This document shows, piece after piece, positions 25,744-35,234 of a DNA stretch of 56,207 nt (the first letter of the stretch is position 1; every line of letters starts with the position of its first letter). The stretch comes from CAZOEL01 sp964578835. Its GTDB lineage: Bacteria > Desulfobacterota > Syntrophobacteria > Syntrophobacterales > Syntrophobacteraceae. The DNA is taken from NCBI GenBank assembly GCA_964578835.1, contig CAZOEL010000045.1:1-56207 (forward strand), read 5' to 3'. The notes under the pieces are model-generated. The model was not told the origin of the DNA, made no database searches, and was given only the letters and a program-made list of their open reading frames with translations. The position numbers were made by a program, and so were the translations under genes.

Positions 25744-26043
25744 ATGCCCTCTATCATTAAATTGCCAAGTGCTAAAAGTGACCTTACCGAAATATGGGAC
25801 TACATCGCTGACGATAGTGAGGAAAGGGCCGACGCTTTTATAGATGCCATCGACCGGAAATTCAAAACTTTGGCGGCAAGACCCCTCATGGGTCGTGCAC
25901 GCGATGAACTGAGCAAGGATCTGCGAAGCCTCCCGATTGGTCGTTACGTTATCTTTTATCGCCCCATAACCGATGGAGTTGAAATCGTTCGCGTCCTCTA
26001 TGGTGCGCGTGACTTGGCTCCTCTATTTTCCTTAGACGTTTGA
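25744..26043 (+). CDS. parE: ParE-family toxin
   Basis: A 99-residue RelE/ParE-superfamily protein. It shows the family pattern of an N-terminal alpha-hairpin (SDLTEIWDYIADDSEERAD), then MGRARDELSKDLRSLPIGRY, VIFYRPITDGVEIVRVLYGARD. ParE toxins act on DNA gyrase, while RelE relatives cleave mRNA; the sequence is closer to ParE by the partner and by RSLPIGRYVIFYR, but target is inferred. It starts at the base after the antitoxin stop. No frameshift is visible, so the pair looks intact. Confidence 0.88.
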   Translation: MPSIIKLPSAKSDLTEIWDYIADDSEERADAFIDAIDRKFKTLAARPLMGRARDELSKDLRSLPIGRYVIFYRPITDGVEIVRVLYGARDLAPLFSLDV

Positions 26044-26159
26044 TAATCAAGGTCGTCTTTTGACACCTACCTACAGATGATCCTTGGTAGTGTCGTTGTT
26101 GGGGTTACCCCTACCCAAGAAACAACATCAGCGGCCTGAGGATCGAGAGCAACGTTGTT

Positions 26160-26188
26160 GTAGGGGCGAAAGATTTTTCGCCCCCTAC
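26160..26188. repeat. Palindrome GTAGGGGCGAAA...TTTCGCCCCCTAC
   Basis: GTAGGGGCGAAA (26160-26171) pairs with TTTCGCCCC-C-TAC (26176-26188), with one extra C. It is the same style of element as 24939-24960 and lies in the parE-clpB gap. Confidence 0.7.
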
Positions 26189-26200
26189 CGGAGAATGGAG

Positions 26201-26237
26201 AAAAATCCTGGGGCGGCTTGGCTTAGACGCCCCAGGA
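26201..26237 (-). terminator. Rho-independent terminator of the dnaK-clpB cluster
   Basis: A perfect 10-bp stem TCCTGGGGCG/CGCCCCAGGA (26206-26215 with 26228-26237) with a 12-nt loop. In minus-strand reading it is followed by TTTTT (26205-26201). It lies 52 nt beyond the clpB stop. Confidence 0.88.
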
Positions 26238-26289
26238 GAGATTGATTCAGCGATATGCTAATCGAGGCTTTCATAAGGAACCGGTCAGC

Positions 26290-28911
26290 TTACCTCGAAT
26301 CCCCGCTTTTGTGCGTCACCACCAGCTCCCCGTTTTGCGCGTCAACCACAATGGTGGAGCCGTCGGGGATGGCGCCGGATATGAGCGCCCGGCCTATTCG
26401 GGTTTCAAGCTCATGCTGGAGAAAGCGCTTGAGAGGTCTCGCCCCGTAAACGGGATCGTAGCCCGCATCGGTTATGAGCTCACGCGCCGGTTCGGTAATC
26501 TGGAGGCTTATGCGCCTGTCTCGCAGCCTTTTTCCGAGGTCTGCCGTCAGGAGGTCGATGATCTGCTTTATCTCTCCGCGGGTTAGCGGCTTGAAGAGCA
26601 CAATGTCGTCCACCCTGTTCAGAAATTCCGGCCGGAATTGACGCCGCAGCTCCGCCATGACCTGTTTGCGCGCCTCTTCCTTGATGTCTCCATCTCTTGT
26701 GACCCCTTCGAGGAGATAAATGGAGCCGATATTGCTCGTCATGATGATAACGGTATTTTTGAAATCCACCGTTCGGCCCTGCGCATCGGTGAGGCGTCCA
26801 TCGTCCAGGATCTGAAGCAAGACGTTGAAGACGTCCTGGTGCGCCTTTTCTATTTCATCGAACAGAATCACACTGTACGGCTTCCTGCGCACAGCCTCCG
26901 TGAGCTGCCCGCCTTCCTCGTAGCCGACATAGCCGGGAGGCGCCCCGATGAGGCGCGATACGGTGTGCTTTTCCATGTACTCGCTCATGTCGATCCGGAC
27001 GATGTTCTCTTCGGTGTCGAAGAGAGCTTCGGCGAGGGTCTTGCCAAGCTCCGTTTTGCCCACGCCCGTAGGTCCGAGGAAGATAAAAGAGCCGATCGGC
27101 CGCCTCGGGTCTTTGATCCCCGATCTAGCTCGGATGACTGCGTCCGCGACCAGCTTGACCGCTTCGTCCTGTCCTACCACTCGCTTGTGGAGCACTTCGT
27201 CTAAGCGAAGCAGCTTCTCTCGCTCGCCCTCCATGAGGCGCGTCACGGGTATCCCGGTCCAGCGCGAGATGATTTCCGCGATTTCTTCTTCGGTCACCAT
27301 CTCTCTCAGCAGGCGGCTTCCTTCCTGGTTGGCGGTCAGCCCTTCCTCCTCTTGCTTTAGCCGTCTCTCGAGCTCCGGCAAGCGGCCGTGCTTTAGCTCG
27401 GCGGCCTGCTGCAGGTTGTATTCGCGTTCGGCGACTTCAATGTCGTGTCGAATCTTTTCGATTTCTTCACGCAACCCATGCAGCTTTTTGATGCTCTGCT
27501 TTTCCGACTCCCATTGAGCCCTCATGGCGTCGGCCTTGCTTCGAAGCTCGGCGATCTCCTTTCGGATCGCCTCGAGACGATCCTGGCTGGCCTTGTCCTT
27601 TTCTTTCTTGAGAGCAGCCTCCTCTATTTCCAGCTGCATGACGCGCCGGGTCGCCTCATCGAGCTCAGCGGGCATGGAGTCAATCTCCGTGCGTATCATG
27701 GCGCAGGCCTCATCCACGAGGTCGATCGCCTTATCCGGCAGGAACCGATCGGATATGTAGCGATGAGAGAGCACTGCGGACGCGACGAGCGCGCTGTCCT
27801 GTATCTTCACTCCATGATGGACCTCAAAACGCTCCTTAAGGCCTCTGAGAATGGAGATAGTGTCCTCAACCGTCGGCTGATCGACGAGCACGGGTTGAAA
27901 ACGGCGTTCGAGCGCCGCATCCTTCTCTATATATTTCCTGTATTCGTCAAGAGTCGTCGCTCCGACGCAGTGAAGCTCGCCCCTCGCCAGCATGGGCTTG
28001 AGCATATTTCCCGCATCCATCGAGCCTTCGGCCTTGCCTGCTCCGACAATGGTATGCAATTCATCGATAAAAAGAAGAATGCGTCCTTCCGATTCCTTGA
28101 TCTCCTGGAGCACGGCTTTGAGCCGTTCTTCGAATTCGCCCCGGTACTTCGCTCCGGCGACGAGGGAGCCCATATCCAGAGAGAAGATAGTCTTGTCCTT
28201 CAGTCCTTCGGGAACGTCGCCGCGAACGATGCGGTGCGCAAGGCCTTCCACGATGGCCGTCTTTCCTACGCCGGGCTCGCCTATCAGGACTGGATTGTTC
28301 TTGGTCTTGCGGCTGAGTATCCTCACCACTCGCCGGATTTCGGCGTCCCTGCCGATAACGGGATCGAGCTTGTTGCTCCGGGCTTCGTCCACCAGATCTC
28401 GCCCATACTTTTGCAAGGCTTCGTAGGTGGTTTCGGGTGAAGCGCTGGTCACCCGCTGATTGCCGCGAACGGCAGTAAGCGTCTGCAGAAAGATATCGCG
28501 GTTTATGTTGAGCTCCTGCAGAATTCTGCCTGCGGGCGTGCTTTTGCCCTCCTCGATGAAAGCGAGCAGGATATGCTCTGCTGAAACGTATTCGTCTTTT
28601 AGGCGCTGAGCTTCCTCCTGCGCTTTCAACATGAGCCGGTTCAATCTTTGCGTGACATACACCTTACCGGACTCGACTCCGGGGCCGCTTACCCTGGGCT
28701 TCTTCTCAAGCTCCTGCTCGAGACGCTGCTCCACAACGTCGACTGGAGCTTCCATTCTGCGGAACAGTCGCGGAATCAAACCTTCCGGCTGCTCTATCAG
28801 GGCAAGGAGCAAATGCTCTCCATCCACCTCGAGGTGACCGTAACGAGTCGCCTTGGTTTGGGCCGCTTGAACCGCTTCCTGTGATTTGATGGTAAATTTG
28901 CTGAAATCCAT
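26290..28911 (-). CDS. clpB: ATP-dependent disaggregase ClpB
   Basis: An 873-residue Hsp100 protein of normal ClpB length. It has the N-domain repeats (1-145), NBD1 with Walker A GEPGVGKT and LLFIDELHT, the coiled-coil M domain (about 410-525, including LKKEKDKASQDRLEAIRKE), and NBD2 with GPTGVGKT and ILFDEIEKAH. The C-terminal GARPLKRFLQ sensor 2 is present. It works with DnaK to dissolve protein aggregates in the cytoplasm. ATG 28911 is preceded by GGAGG (8-9 nt). It is the last gene of a dnaK-cbpA-cbpM-clpB cluster and starts 31 nt after cbpM. Confidence 0.96.
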   Translation of the reverse strand: MDFSKFTIKSQEAVQAAQTKATRYGHLEVDGEHLLLALIEQPEGLIPRLFRRMEAPVDVVEQRLEQELEKKPRVSGPGVESGKVYVTQRLNRLMLKAQEEAQRLKDEYVSAEHILLAFIEEGKSTPAGRILQELNINRDIFLQTLTAVRGNQRVTSASPETTYEALQKYGRDLVDEARSNKLDPVIGRDAEIRRVVRILSRKTKNNPVLIGEPGVGKTAIVEGLAHRIVRGDVPEGLKDKTIFSLDMGSLVAGAKYRGEFEERLKAVLQEIKESEGRILLFIDELHTIVGAGKAEGSMDAGNMLKPMLARGELHCVGATTLDEYRKYIEKDAALERRFQPVLVDQPTVEDTISILRGLKERFEVHHGVKIQDSALVASAVLSHRYISDRFLPDKAIDLVDEACAMIRTEIDSMPAELDEATRRVMQLEIEEAALKKEKDKASQDRLEAIRKEIAELRSKADAMRAQWESEKQSIKKLHGLREEIEKIRHDIEVAEREYNLQQAAELKHGRLPELERRLKQEEEGLTANQEGSRLLREMVTEEEIAEIISRWTGIPVTRLMEGEREKLLRLDEVLHKRVVGQDEAVKLVADAVIRARSGIKDPRRPIGSFIFLGPTGVGKTELGKTLAEALFDTEENIVRIDMSEYMEKHTVSRLIGAPPGYVGYEEGGQLTEAVRRKPYSVILFDEIEKAHQDVFNVLLQILDDGRLTDAQGRTVDFKNTVIIMTSNIGSIYLLEGVTRDGDIKEEARKQVMAELRRQFRPEFLNRVDDIVLFKPLTRGEIKQIIDLLTADLGKRLRDRRISLQITEPARELITDAGYDPVYGARPLKRFLQHELETRIGRALISGAIPDGSTIVVDAQNGELVVTHKSGDSR

Positions 28912-28942
28912 ATTTCATTCCTCCCGGTGTTGGACCTAACGC

Positions 28943-29278
28943 CTAATCACCGAATGCTCTTCCCTCAAGATCTCTGATTTGAGCTTCCAATGCTTCAATT
29001 CTCGCCATGAGCTCAAAAATGACTCCTATGCCGACGTAGTTGACTCCCAGCTGGTTCCGAAGCCTGAGAATCTTACGGACAGTGGACACTACGCAGTCAT
29101 CGAAGAGAGCTTCGCCCTTCGCTGTGAAATCGGCCGTATCGATCAAACCGAGCCGTACAAAACGATCGATCAAGTCGGGATGAACGCCGCACCGACCCGC
29201 CACCTGCGATATTGTTAGAAAAGGAGAAGATCCCGTAGTTTCCGTTACCTGCACCAATAGATATTTTCCTTCTGCCAT
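28943..29278 (-). CDS. cbpM: CbpM-like chaperone-modulator protein (MerR-like fold)
   Basis: A 111-residue protein. LTISQVAGRCGVHPDLIDRF is a MerR-type winged-helix beginning, followed by VRLGLID and a C-terminal helix rich in Glu and Leu. This is the CbpM architecture; CbpM binds the J domain of CbpA and inhibits it. Its position directly after the cbpA-type gene (19 nt) supports that role over a DNA-binding regulator such as HspR, which lies at similar places in actinobacteria. ATG 29278 has AGGAGG nine nt upstream; the frame extends 26 codons earlier into the cbpA 3' end without support. Confidence 0.75.
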   Translation of the reverse strand: MAEGKYLLVQVTETTGSSPFLTISQVAGRCGVHPDLIDRFVRLGLIDTADFTAKGEALFDDCVVSTVRKILRLRNQLGVNYVGIGVIFELMARIEALEAQIRDLEGRAFGD

Positions 29279-29297
29279 GGGACCGATCCTCCTTTGC

Positions 29298-30266
29298 CTA
29301 CATCCGCGGATTGAAGTCCGAAGCTTTTTGCAGCTCTTCAAAAAGCTCCTTTTCACGCGCCGAAAGCTTCTTCGGGACCATTATGTTGATAACGGCGTAA
29401 AGGTTTCCCGCTCCTTTGGCGCTCGGCATGCCTCTGCCCCGCAGGCGAAGCTTCTGCCCGGTCTGACTTCCAGGCGGCACTTTGAGCGATACCGGCCCGG
29501 CAGGGGTGGGAATTTGAACCTCTGCGCCCAACGCGGCTTCCCAGGCGGTGAGCGGGAGGTCGACGGAAATGTCTCTTTCCGTGAGCTTGTACATGGGGTG
29601 AGGCTCAATTTCGACTTTGAGGTAAAGATCCCCCTTGGGGCCTCCGCCCCTGCCTTCACTTCCCTGTCCGCTCAGACGAATCTTCTGACCGGAAAGAATT
29701 CCCTTCGGGATTTTGACTTCGTAGTTCTTTTCCTGAACCGAAAGCTGTCCCTGAGGATTCACTGTCTGCGACTGCAAAGTGATCGACTTCGTACTCCCGT
29801 GGAAGGCGTCTTCCAGGGCGATACGGATGGTCGCTTCCTGATCGGCGCCCGCCTGACTCCAAGAGGAAGAGTCAAATCCGCCTTTGGCTCCTCTGAAGCC
29901 TCGTCCTCCGAACACAGTTTCAAAGAAATCGCTGAAATCACCTCCGCCGCCCCAGTGGAACGATGTCCTGCCGCCTGCTCCTCCTTGGCCGAAGTCGAAC
30001 TGGCTTTCCCATCCCGGGGGAGGTCTGAAATCCTGGCCTGCTTTCCAGTTGGCGCCCAACTGATCGTATTTGGAGCGCTTGTCCGGGTCTTTGAGGACTT
30101 CATACGCCTCGTTTAGTTCCTTGAACTTGTCTTCAGCATTTGCAGCCTTATTGACATCGGGATGGTACTTTCTAGCAAGTTTGCGATAGGCCCGCTGGAT
30201 CTCCTCCTGCGTAGCCGTTCGAGAAACCCCCAGAATTTCATAATAATCTCTGAATTTGACAGCCAT
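29298..30266 (-). CDS. cbpA: CbpA-type DnaJ co-chaperone
   Basis: A 322-residue class-B J protein. The J domain occupies residues 5-72 with an intact HPD (His35-Pro36-Asp37). A Gly/Phe-rich stretch follows (about 88-130), and two C-terminal substrate domains with PKGILSGQKIRLSGQG and VPPGSQTGQKLRLRGRGMP. The Cys-rich zinc repeats of DnaJ are absent, so it is CbpA-like. It should stimulate DnaK ATPase and deliver substrates. It lies 241 nt downstream of dnaK, and the gap carries two strong hairpins that may lower its expression relative to dnaK. Confidence 0.93.
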   Translation of the reverse strand: MAVKFRDYYEILGVSRTATQEEIQRAYRKLARKYHPDVNKAANAEDKFKELNEAYEVLKDPDKRSKYDQLGANWKAGQDFRPPPGWESQFDFGQGGAGGRTSFHWGGGGDFSDFFETVFGGRGFRGAKGGFDSSSWSQAGADQEATIRIALEDAFHGSTKSITLQSQTVNPQGQLSVQEKNYEVKIPKGILSGQKIRLSGQGSEGRGGGPKGDLYLKVEIEPHPMYKLTERDISVDLPLTAWEAALGAEVQIPTPAGPVSLKVPPGSQTGQKLRLRGRGMPSAKGAGNLYAVINIMVPKKLSAREKELFEELQKASDFNPRM

Positions 30267-30299
30267 ATCTTCCCGTCCCGCCCCCTCTCGTCATAAAAA

Positions 30300-30428
30300 A
30301 CAGGTTTTAGGCGCCAGGTATTGGGGTAGAGGTTCCGGATTTCGGTATGCTCACATCCAGAGCTTTAAAACCTGTCTAAAATTTCCCACCTCCGTCATTC
30401 CGGCAGTCTTTTAAGCCGGAATGACGGA
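30300..30428. repeat. Nested inverted repeats between dnaK and cbpA
   Basis: ACAGGTTTTA (30300-30309) pairs perfectly with TAAAACCTGT (30366-30375). TCCGTCATTCCGGC (30391-30404) pairs perfectly over 14 bp with GCCGGAATGACGGA (30415-30428), loop 10 nt. The second is the well-known CGTCATTCCGG-type dispersed palindrome. No T tract follows in minus reading, so it is probably a REP-like processing or stability element. Confidence 0.8.
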
Positions 30429-30507
30429 ATAGGCGCGGGCAAAGAGCAATGGCCTTTTTATCAGACAGTCTCTAATCCTCCAGCGCCTAACACCCAATGC
30501 CTAATGC

Positions 30508-32436
30508 TTAGTGTTCAGTGAATTCGGCGTCGACCACATCCTCGTTGCCGCCTCGTCCGGACGAGCAGCCCCGCGGACCGCATCCCGGGCCCGGCTGCCG
30601 CCGACTTCCTCCTTGCTCATGGTAGGCTTCCGCCTGTTGATAAGCATGGGATGAGATCATCTGCAGCGATTGCTGTAAATCGCTCGCCAGCTGCTGAAAT
30701 CTTTCCTTACCACTATTTGCGTCCTTTACCGCCGACCGCGTCTCTTCTATCAACTGCTCGGCGCGGGCCTTCTCGTGCATCGGAACCTTATCAGCAAAGT
30801 CTTTGAGAGCGCGCTCCAGTTGATAAGCGAGAGTATCGGCCTGATTTCCCGCTTCTATGGTTTCTCTGCGCGCCTTGTCTTCGGCCGCGTACTGCTGCGA
30901 ATCGAAAACCATCCTGTCCACTTCGCTCTTCGAGAGGTTCGTGGATTCTGATATGGTCATTGTCTGCTCTCGACCGGTTTCCTGATCTCGGGCCGTTACA
31001 TTGAGTATCCCGTTTGCGTCGATATCGAAGACGACCTTTATCTGGGGCATCCCGCGCGGCGCGGAGCGAATGCCTTCGAGCCTGAATCGGCCGATCGCGC
31101 GATTGTCTTTGGCCATTTCCCTCTCGCCCTGCAGCACCACGATATCGACTGCCGTCTGGTTGTCCTCGGCTGTTGAGAATACCTCCTCCCGTCTCGAAGG
31201 AATAGTGGTATTTCGCTCGATGAGCTTTGTCATGACTCCGCCGAGCGTTTCAACGCCAAGCGAAAGAGGAATTACGTCCAGGAGAACCACATCCTCTACT
31301 TCTCCTTTGAGCACTGCAGCCTGAACCGCCGCTCCGACGGCCACCACCTCGTCGGGGTTCACGCTCATGTTGGGCTGCTTGCCCCCCGTGAGCTTCCTGA
31401 CGAGCTCCTGCACGGCGGGAATTCTTGTCGAGCCGCCGACCAGGATCACCTCATCGATGTCCTTCGCGGTGAGCCTCGCATCGGCAAGCGCCTGCTCTAC
31501 CGGCTTCATACAGCGCTGCACGAGGTCATGCGTCAAATCTTCGAACTTGGCCCGGGTCAGCTTCATCACCAGATGCTTTGGCCCGGTTGCGTCGGCAGTG
31601 ATGAAGGGAAGGTTCACTTGTGTCTCCATCATGCTCGAAAGCTCGCACTTGGCTTTTTCCGCAGCTTCGTACAGGCGTTGCAAAGCCTGACGATCGTTTC
31701 TGAGATCCATGCCGTACTCTTTCTTGAATTCTTCCGCAAGCCAGTCAACCACGCTCTTATCGAAGTCGTCTCCACCGAGATGCGTATCGCCTGAAGTGGA
31801 GCGCACCTCACACACCCCGTCGCCCACATCCAGTATGGAAACGTCGAAAGTCCCGCCGCCTAAGTCAAAGACGAGGATTGTCTCGTTCTTCTTTGCTTCG
31901 AGCCCATAAGCAAGAGCCGCTGCGGTGGGCTCGTTGATGATGCGGAGCACCTTGAGGCCCGCAATTTCTCCGGCGTTCTTGGTGGCCTGGCGCTGCGCGT
32001 CATTGAAATAAGCGGGCACAGTCACCACCGCCTCTGTCACCTTTTCCCCCAGGTATTTGGAAGCATCTTCAACGAGCTTCCTGATCACCTGCGCAGATAT
32101 CTCTTCCGGGGCGACCATCTTGCCGCGGATGTCGAAGCGGATCGCATCGCTCGGACCGCGAGCCACTTTATAGGAGACGATCTTCGATTCTTCGTCTACT
32201 TCGCCCCACTTGCGCCCGACGAAACGTTTCGCCGAGTAAACGGTGGCGCCTGGATTGAGAATCGCCTGTCGTCTGGCCACCTGCCCGACAAGACGCTGCC
32301 CGTCTTCTGCGTAGGCGACTACAGATGGAGTCGTCCTTGAGCCCTCTGAATTGGGAATGACGGTAGCCTTTCCATTTTCCCAAATGGACACAACCGAATT
32401 TGTCGTTCCGAGGTCTATTCCAACTGCTTTTGCCAT
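30508..32436 (-). CDS. dnaK: Molecular chaperone DnaK (Hsp70)
   Basis: A 642-residue Hsp70. It begins MAKAVGIDLGTTNSVVSIWE, has the second phosphate motif VFDLGGGTFDVSILD and the adenosine motif ILVGGSTRIPAVQ. The substrate-binding domain and helical lid follow, and the conserved C-terminal DAEFTE is present. The lid tail has an unusual Gly/Cys/Pro/Arg-rich insert (PGPGCGPRGCSS) before it. ATG 32436 with AAGGAGGT is preferred to an upstream frame opening ten codons earlier. It is first gene of the chaperone cluster. I saw neither a clear sigma-32 promoter nor a CIRCE element upstream. Confidence 0.96.
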   Translation of the reverse strand: MAKAVGIDLGTTNSVVSIWENGKATVIPNSEGSRTTPSVVAYAEDGQRLVGQVARRQAILNPGATVYSAKRFVGRKWGEVDEESKIVSYKVARGPSDAIRFDIRGKMVAPEEISAQVIRKLVEDASKYLGEKVTEAVVTVPAYFNDAQRQATKNAGEIAGLKVLRIINEPTAAALAYGLEAKKNETILVFDLGGGTFDVSILDVGDGVCEVRSTSGDTHLGGDDFDKSVVDWLAEEFKKEYGMDLRNDRQALQRLYEAAEKAKCELSSMMETQVNLPFITADATGPKHLVMKLTRAKFEDLTHDLVQRCMKPVEQALADARLTAKDIDEVILVGGSTRIPAVQELVRKLTGGKQPNMSVNPDEVVAVGAAVQAAVLKGEVEDVVLLDVIPLSLGVETLGGVMTKLIERNTTIPSRREEVFSTAEDNQTAVDIVVLQGEREMAKDNRAIGRFRLEGIRSAPRGMPQIKVVFDIDANGILNVTARDQETGREQTMTISESTNLSKSEVDRMVFDSQQYAAEDKARRETIEAGNQADTLAYQLERALKDFADKVPMHEKARAEQLIEETRSAVKDANSGKERFQQLASDLQQSLQMISSHAYQQAEAYHEQGGSRRQPGPGCGPRGCSSGRGGNEDVVDAEFTEH

Positions 32437-32878
32437 ACTCAATACCTCCTTCGGAATTGTACTCAATTTAATAATCCATACATGAGCGCGCCAATGCGGG
32501 AACGAATGAGCTAATGAGTATTAGATCACATTCCAACATGGCCTAATAATTACATTTTATTGATTTATTACGTTGATGAACTTAATCATTATTTTCGCTT
32601 TGACCAGGCTGTTACACCATTTTTTTGAAACATCGTGTAAATTATTTCTTGAGCCTCTTCTCCTGGCTGATTTTTTCACTTTTAAATCTTGCGATTAAGC
32701 TAAACCTACCTGTTTTCTTTCGGATTTTACCCTTTGACAGCTTTGAAAATTCCCCTATCTTTAAGTTGATGCTTCGCAGGAATATGATATGTCATCAGGA
32801 AGACCTTAAACATTCATCTTTTTCCGAAACGATCCGCCGTCTAATGCGCTTTAAAAGGATAATGAAAGAGGATTGAAC
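32437..32878. other. Divergent promoter region dnaK / nrdJ
   Basis: About 440 nt, very AT-rich (32540-32760). An inverted repeat TTACAC-17nt-GTGTAA (32612-32617 with 32635-32640) and CTAAT-ATTAG arms near 32512-32525 are the only structured signals noticed. A short hydrophobic-then-basic frame (32625-32876) is probably not a gene. No B12 box was seen for a cobalamin riboswitch. Confidence 0.45.
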
Positions 32879-35146
32879 ATGCTCGAGCTTGGATCTTCGC
32901 CCGCAACTCATACCACCGACCAGAATCCGCCCCAGTCCGATGGCTCGGGGAAAAGACGTATGTCAATGGCCAGGAAAGACTTCCCGCTGCAATTGACCGA
33001 GAACGCGCTGGTAGTTCTGAAGAAGCGTTACCTCAAGAAAGATGACAGGAGCGAGCCTCTCGAGACCCCCGAGGACATGTTCTCGCGGGTTGCGAGCTTC
33101 ATAGCGAAGGGCGACGCATTTTTTGATGAGCCTGAAAAGGTGGACGAGAGCGCTTACGATTTCTATCGGATGATAGCGAGAATGGATTTTATGCCGAATT
33201 CGCCTACCCTCATGAATGCGGGTCGTAGGCTTGGGCAGCTTTCCGCCTGTTTCGTGCTCCCGGTTGACGATTCCATCGACAGCATATTTGAAGCCATAAA
33301 GCATGCGGCCATGATCCACAAGAGCGGCGGCGGCACGGGGTTTTCCTTCTCCAAAATTCGACCGGAGAATGACAAGGTGCTCTCGACACAAGGAGTTGCG
33401 AGCGGTCCTATATCGTTCATGACCGTCTTTGACACGGCGACTGAGACGATCAAGCAGGGCGGCACCCGCCGGGGCGCCAACATGGGAATACTGAGAGTGG
33501 ACCACCCGGACATAGAAAAGTTCATTTCCTGCAAGACCGATAACGACCGGATGACTAATTTCAATATTTCCGTAGCGGTAACGGATGCCTTCATGAACGC
33601 GGTGGAAAATGAGACCGACTATGACCTCATCAATCCGCGAAGCGGCGAGCGGGTGACGAGCATTCCGGCGCGAAGAGTTTTTGACAAGATCGTGCAATCG
33701 GCATGGAAGAACGGAGAGCCCGGGATTGTTTTCCTGGACGTCATCAACAGGGACAATCCGACCCCGCATGTGGGGATAATCGAGAGCACCAATCCCTGCG
33801 GCGAGCAACCTCTCCTTGCTTATGAATCCTGCAACCTGGGTTCAATCAACCTGGCCCATATGGTCCGGGACGGAAAGATCGACTTCGAGCATTTGAGAGA
33901 AGTTGTGCGGGAGTCGGTTCACTTTCTCGACAATGTTATCGAAGTCAATAAGTATCCTCTTCCCAAAATTGAAGAACTGACCCGCATGAACCGCAAAATC
34001 GGCCTTGGCGTCATGGGCTTTGCGGATATGCTGGTCGCCCTGGGAATTCCCTACAACTCGGAAGGCGCAGTCAAGGCGGCAGAAGAAGTCATGGCTTTCA
34101 TTCAGCAGGAATCCAAAGTCATGTCGGCGTCTCTGGCTGAAAAGAGAGGGAATTTTCCCAGCTATGCCGGCTCGATTTACGATCGTCCCGAGAGTCCGAG
34201 TATGCGCAACGCTACTACGACCACCATCGCCCCGACTGGAACGATCAGCATCATTGCGGGATGCTCGAGCGGCATCGAGCCGATATTTGCTATAAGCTTC
34301 GTCCGTAAAGTTCTGGATGGGCAGGAACTCCTCGAAGTGCACCCCATCTTCCAGAAGGTCGCCAGGGAGCGCGGCTTTTATTCGGAAGAGCTGATGAAGC
34401 GGATAGCTGAAGAAGGCAGCATTCAGGATTTTAAGGAAATACCGGAGGATGTGCGAAGAGTCTTCGTGGTGTCTCACGATGTGACTCCCGAATGGCATAT
34501 ACGCATACAGGCCGCTTTCCAGAAGCACACGGACAATGCGGTGAGCAAGACTATCAATTTTCCAAACGACGCGACTGTCCATGACGTTGAAAATGCGTAT
34601 CTTTCCGCCTACAAGATGGGATGCAAAGGCCTCACCATCTATCGGGACGGAAGCCGCGATGTGCAGGTGCTGAACATTCAGCGCAGAACACAGTATCCTC
34701 AAGTGGAGCCGCGCCCACGTCCCGATGTGACCACGGGCGTTACGGAGCGCGTCAACACGGGCTGCGGCAAGATGTACATCACGGTCAATTCGGACGAATA
34801 CGGCTTTTGCGAAATGTTTGCGCAGATCGGGAAAGCGGGCGGATGCGCCGCCTCTCAGATCGAAGCGACAAGCCGTCTGATCTCGCTTGCTCTGCGCTCC
34901 GGGGTAAAAATCGACGCCATCATACGGCAGCTCATGGGAATTCGATGTCCCACGCCCGTTTGGAAGAACGGGGAACAGGTCGTGTCCTGTTCCGACGCCA
35001 TAGCCAAAGCGCTCAATCATCTGGCGGGCACAAACATCGTGCACGTTGCGGACGAAATGGGAGCGTGTCCCGACTGCGGGTCGGTTGTAGAGCATGAGGG
35101 CGGTTGCATCGTGTGCCGCGCCTGCGGCTTCTCGCGTTGCAGCTAG
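32879..35146 (+). CDS. nrdJ: Adenosylcobalamin-dependent ribonucleotide reductase (class II)
   Basis: A 755-residue class II reductase that makes deoxyribonucleotides without oxygen or a radical-generating subunit. Visible are NSPTLMNAGRRLGQLSACFV with the redox Cys, GGGTGFSFS, NPCGEQPLLAYESCNLGSIN with the thiyl-radical Cys region, and NATTTTIAPTGTISIIAGCS. The C-terminal 125 residues form the vitamin B12-type NrdJ tail with GCGKMYITVN and a zinc ribbon CPDCG...CRACGFSRC. ATG 32879 has GAGG eight nt upstream; a TTG two codons earlier is possible. It is divergent from dnaK. Cobalamin dependence matches the methylmalonyl-CoA mutase encoded further along. Confidence 0.95.
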   Translation: MLELGSSPATHTTDQNPPQSDGSGKRRMSMARKDFPLQLTENALVVLKKRYLKKDDRSEPLETPEDMFSRVASFIAKGDAFFDEPEKVDESAYDFYRMIARMDFMPNSPTLMNAGRRLGQLSACFVLPVDDSIDSIFEAIKHAAMIHKSGGGTGFSFSKIRPENDKVLSTQGVASGPISFMTVFDTATETIKQGGTRRGANMGILRVDHPDIEKFISCKTDNDRMTNFNISVAVTDAFMNAVENETDYDLINPRSGERVTSIPARRVFDKIVQSAWKNGEPGIVFLDVINRDNPTPHVGIIESTNPCGEQPLLAYESCNLGSINLAHMVRDGKIDFEHLREVVRESVHFLDNVIEVNKYPLPKIEELTRMNRKIGLGVMGFADMLVALGIPYNSEGAVKAAEEVMAFIQQESKVMSASLAEKRGNFPSYAGSIYDRPESPSMRNATTTTIAPTGTISIIAGCSSGIEPIFAISFVRKVLDGQELLEVHPIFQKVARERGFYSEELMKRIAEEGSIQDFKEIPEDVRRVFVVSHDVTPEWHIRIQAAFQKHTDNAVSKTINFPNDATVHDVENAYLSAYKMGCKGLTIYRDGSRDVQVLNIQRRTQYPQVEPRPRPDVTTGVTERVNTGCGKMYITVNSDEYGFCEMFAQIGKAGGCAASQIEATSRLISLALRSGVKIDAIIRQLMGIRCPTPVWKNGEQVVSCSDAIAKALNHLAGTNIVHVADEMGACPDCGSVVEHEGGCIVCRACGFSRCS

Positions 35147-35234
35147 TGGACCGTCAACTTTGAGTGTTCGGGTTGCGGTCTTTTCCCTCTCCCTGAGGGC
35201 CAATGCTGGTGAATTAAGGAATCGGTAAGGATCT

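Noticed and set aside
32625..32876. 83-codon frame before nrdJ
   Set aside because: It starts in AT-rich promoter-like sequence and resembles no protein; the nrdJ start does not need it.
32437..32878. NrdR box, cobalamin riboswitch or CIRCE element upstream of nrdJ/dnaK
   Set aside because: TTACAC/GTGTAA spacing (17 nt) does not fit the 16-bp NrdR box, and no B12 box or CIRCE repeat was found.
33842..35203. Minus-strand open frame of about 453 codons
   Set aside because: Antisense to nrdJ, with no ribosome-binding site or motifs.
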